DNA of 64,000 nucleotides from Kitasatospora xanthocidica (GTDB lineage Bacteria > Actinomycetota > Actinomycetes > Streptomycetales > Streptomycetaceae). The notes beneath the pieces were generated by a model, which saw only the letters and a program-made list of their open reading frames with translations, was not told the DNA's origin and ran no database searches. The translations under genes were made by a program, and so were the position numbers. Where the stretch lies: the NCBI RefSeq assembly GCF_014656195.1, contig NZ_BNBY01000013.1:146511-210510 (forward strand). The letters run 5' to 3'. This document shows positions 62,029 through 64,000 of the stretch, one piece after another. The first letter of the stretch is position 1. Each line of letters starts with the position of its first letter.

Positions 62029-62056
62029 ACGTCCGGACCGGACGTACAGTCCGAGC
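62029..62056 (+). promoter_or_regulatory. Operator and leaderless promoter of the YheO-like gene
   Basis: ACGTCCGG, A, CCGGACGT is an exact inverted repeat (62029-62045). It touches the -10 TACAGT (62045-62050), which is six bases before ATG 62057. Autoregulation by the encoded protein is likely. Confidence 0.65.
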
Positions 62057-62692
62057 ATGCCTGCCGACAACCCCGACCCGCGCGTCCGGACCTTCTCCCC
62101 GGTCTGCCGCGCGGTCGCCCTGCTGCTCGGCCCGTACGCCGAGGTGGTGCTGCACGACACCGCCACCGACCGGGTGCTCGCCATCTGGAACCCGATGACC
62201 CCCCGCGCCCCCGGGGACCCGTCGATGCTCGGCGAACTCGACGAGGTCGACCCCTCCGCCCCCGACGTCTACGGCCCGTACGAGAAGGCGCTGCCCGACG
62301 GCCGCCGGCTCTCCTCCGTCAGCGCCGTGCTGCGCGACGACGCCGGACAGCCCTCGGCCGTGCTCTGCGTCAACCTCGACCGCGGTCCGCTGGAACAGGC
62401 CGCCGCGCTGCTGGCCGGCTTCGCCGCCCCCTCCTCACCGCGCCCCGAACCGCTCTTCGAACGAGACTGGACGGAGCGGATGAACGACGTGATCGGCGGC
62501 CGCGTCCGCGCGCAGGGCCGCCCGCTGGAGCGCTTCACCCGCGAGGACCGGCTGGCCGTGCTGCGCGAACTCGACGAGGCCGGGGTGTTCGCCGTCCGCC
62601 GCGCCGTCCCCGTCGTCGCCACCGCGCTGCGGATCTCCCGCTCGACCGCCTACAGCCTGCTCGCCGAGCTCAAGCACCCGGCCGGCCCGTGA
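62057..62692 (+). CDS. YheO-like PAS / helix-turn-helix transcriptional regulator
   Basis: A 211-aa protein. Residues 1-115 are a YheO-type PAS domain: PVCRAVALLLGPYAEVVLHD, DRVLAIWNPMTPRAPGD, VLRDDAGQPSAVLCVNLDR. The C-terminal DauR-type helix-turn-helix is REDRLAVLRELDEAGVFAVR, RAVPVVATALRISRSTAYSL. Relatives include DauR, which controls D-arginine catabolism. It is followed in the same direction by an aminotransferase, its probable target. Confidence 0.88.
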   Translation: MPADNPDPRVRTFSPVCRAVALLLGPYAEVVLHDTATDRVLAIWNPMTPRAPGDPSMLGELDEVDPSAPDVYGPYEKALPDGRRLSSVSAVLRDDAGQPSAVLCVNLDRGPLEQAAALLAGFAAPSSPRPEPLFERDWTERMNDVIGGRVRAQGRPLERFTREDRLAVLRELDEAGVFAVRRAVPVVATALRISRSTAYSLLAELKHPAGP

Positions 62693-62711
62693 GCTCCGCG
62701 CCCTCGCACCT

Positions 62712-62767
62712 CTGCGCCCCTGCGCCCCTGCGCCCGTGAGCCGCTGAGCCCTTGAGCTGCTGAGCCC
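62712..62767. repeat. Seven imperfect 8-bp tandem repeats in the leader of the aminotransferase
   Basis: Units CTGCGCCC (three), GTGAGCCG, CTGAGCCC, TTGAGCTG and CTGAGCCC follow without gaps between the YheO-like gene and the aminotransferase. The ribosome site AGGAAGGAA comes just after the array. Confidence 0.8.
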
Positions 62768-62787
62768 CCAGGAAGGAACAGCCCCCC

Positions 62788-63918
62788 ATGCCCCAGCTCC
62801 CCGACTTCCGGCTGGAAACCCACCTCTCGCGCTGGGAGTTCACCGCCCGCCACCACCTCACCGCCTCCGACGCCCAGACCATGACGCTGCCCGAACTGCT
62901 CGCCCTGGCCGGCCCCGAGGACCGCGAGGCCTGGGAGTCCCTCAGCCTCGGCTACACCGAGACCTTCGGCGATCCCGGGCTGCGCCGGGCGATCGCCGGG
63001 ATGTACGAGCGGGTCGACGCGGACGACGTGATCTGCTTCGGGGGCGCCCAGGAGGGCATCAACCTCGCCATGCGGGTGCTGCTCGAACCGGACGACCACG
63101 CGGTGGTGGTGACCCCCGGCTACCAGTCCGCCGAGACCATTCCGCTCGCCCTGTGCGAGGTCACCGGCGTCGCCCTGGACGAGCGGCGGGACTGGGCGCT
63201 CGACCTGGACGCGGTGGAGGCGGCGCTGCGCCCCGACACCAAAGTGCTGTCGGTCAACTTCCCCAACAACCCGACCGGCGCGGTGATCCCCGCCGCCGAT
63301 CTCGCCCGGCTCGCCGAAATCTGCGACGAGCGCGGCATCCGGCTCTTCTCGGACGAGGTCTACCGCGGCCTGGAACGCGACCCGGCCCGCACCCTGCCGC
63401 AGGCCGCCGACCTCTCCGAGCGCGCCCTCTCGCTCAACGTGACCTCCAAGGCGCTCGGCCTGCCCGGCCTGCGGATCGGCTGGATCGCCTGCCGGGACCG
63501 GGAGTTGCGCTCCCGCCTGGAGCGGGCCAAGCACTACACCACGATCTGCAACTCGGCGCCGAGCGAGGTGCTGGCCCGGATCGCGATCACCGCCCGCGAG
63601 CGGATCCTGGAGCGCAACCGCGGCATCATCGCGGAGAACCTGCCGCTGTTCGACGCCTTCTTCGCCGAGTTCGCCGACCTCTTCGAGTGGCGCGCCCCCG
63701 ACGGCGGTTGCGTCGCCTTCCCGCGGTACCTCGGGGCGGACGGCGTGGAGGACTTCTGCACCGCGCTGGTCGAACAGGCGGGCGTCCTGCTGCTGCCCGC
63801 CAGCATCTTCCGCTCCGAGCTGACGCCCACCCCGACCGACCGCTTCCGCCTGGGGCTGGCCCGCCGCGATCCGGCCCCGGCCCTGGAGGCCTTCGCCGAC
63901 TGGCTCCGCAAGCGCTGA
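62788..63918 (+). CDS. Class I/II PLP-dependent aminotransferase
   Basis: A 376-aa enzyme. Family features are LGYTETFGDPGLRRAIAGMY, FGGAQEGINLAMRVLLEPDD, VVVTPGYQSAE, NFPNNPTGAVI (substrate Asn), LFSDEVYRG (Asp for the PLP pyridine), the Schiff-base lysine K221 in NVTSKALGLPGLRIGW, and FRLGLAR for the carboxylate Arg. ATG 62788 has AGGAAGGAA upstream. Paired with the YheO-like regulator it may act in amino-acid catabolism; the substrate is not predictable. Confidence 0.92.
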   Translation: MPQLPDFRLETHLSRWEFTARHHLTASDAQTMTLPELLALAGPEDREAWESLSLGYTETFGDPGLRRAIAGMYERVDADDVICFGGAQEGINLAMRVLLEPDDHAVVVTPGYQSAETIPLALCEVTGVALDERRDWALDLDAVEAALRPDTKVLSVNFPNNPTGAVIPAADLARLAEICDERGIRLFSDEVYRGLERDPARTLPQAADLSERALSLNVTSKALGLPGLRIGWIACRDRELRSRLERAKHYTTICNSAPSEVLARIAITARERILERNRGIIAENLPLFDAFFAEFADLFEWRAPDGGCVAFPRYLGADGVEDFCTALVEQAGVLLLPASIFRSELTPTPTDRFRLGLARRDPAPALEAFADWLRKR

Positions 63919-64000
63919 CCGGGCCCGCCGGCCGTACCGGACGTACCGGATGAACCGGACGCCCGGACGGCCGGGGCGCCGGTCACCGAGTCCATCGGTG

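Overview
The window is very GC-rich (third codon positions almost all G or C) and uses many GTG starts. It carries SARP regulators, a Streptomyces-type ESX/type VII secretion (T7SS) locus, an iron-sulfur NsrR and many Sec-signal proteins. It therefore comes from a streptomycete (Streptomyces, Kitasatospora or close kin). No rRNA, tRNA, CRISPR array or intact insertion sequence was seen. Many starts look leaderless (TAnnnT six or seven bases before ATG/GTG), as is common in actinobacteria.

Positions 1-29500 are a T7SS island. It opens with the 3' 10.7 kb of a giant polymorphic toxin gene whose start lies outside the window. The protein carries four separate ADP-ribosyltransferase (ART) domains with R-S-ExE signatures and three 'lonely Cys' domains. 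A small T7SS-associated (SseB-like) protein is translationally coupled behind it. After a strong terminator come divergent eccD (-) and eccC (+). eccC is followed by an 817-aa Pro/Glu-repeat protein ending in an ART-like domain without the ExE glutamates, then a convergent DUF6308 gene, a small conserved gene and a membrane-anchored golvesin/Xly-type domain protein. Next are a beta-helix/double AAA+ (EccA-like) fusion and a mycosin lacking its catalytic Asp. A ParA/MinD-like protein with a degenerate P-loop closes the block. The 3' end of the mycosin gene is repeated downstream as decayed tandem copies. EccB, EccE and WXG100 substrates are not in the window.

Positions 29700-39200 are a regulator cluster: an ECF sigma factor, two divergent AfsR/SARP-type NB-ARC/TPR regulators and an XRE-NB-ARC-TPR STAND protein preceded by iterated 15-bp repeats.

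Positions 39200-64000 are a mosaic of ordinary chromosomal genes. They include a secreted serine hydrolase, a phosphoesterase, an MFS/MarR pair with a shared operator, a zinc-ribbon-like protein, a PD40 lipoprotein and a DUF1348/TetR pair with twin operators. Further on are a HAD phosphatase, two tiny ORFs, a DUF5685 protein with a striking poly-Cys tail, a cupin regulator/DHA2 exporter operon, an alpha/beta hydrolase, DUF2252, DUF2809, an SGNH hydrolase and a ferredoxin-MBL fusion. A nitric-oxide-linked group (ddaH, flavohaemoprotein hmp, nsrR) follows, then a secreted YVTN beta-propeller and a YheO-like regulator with an aminotransferase. Short tandem repeats recur in intergenic regions throughout.
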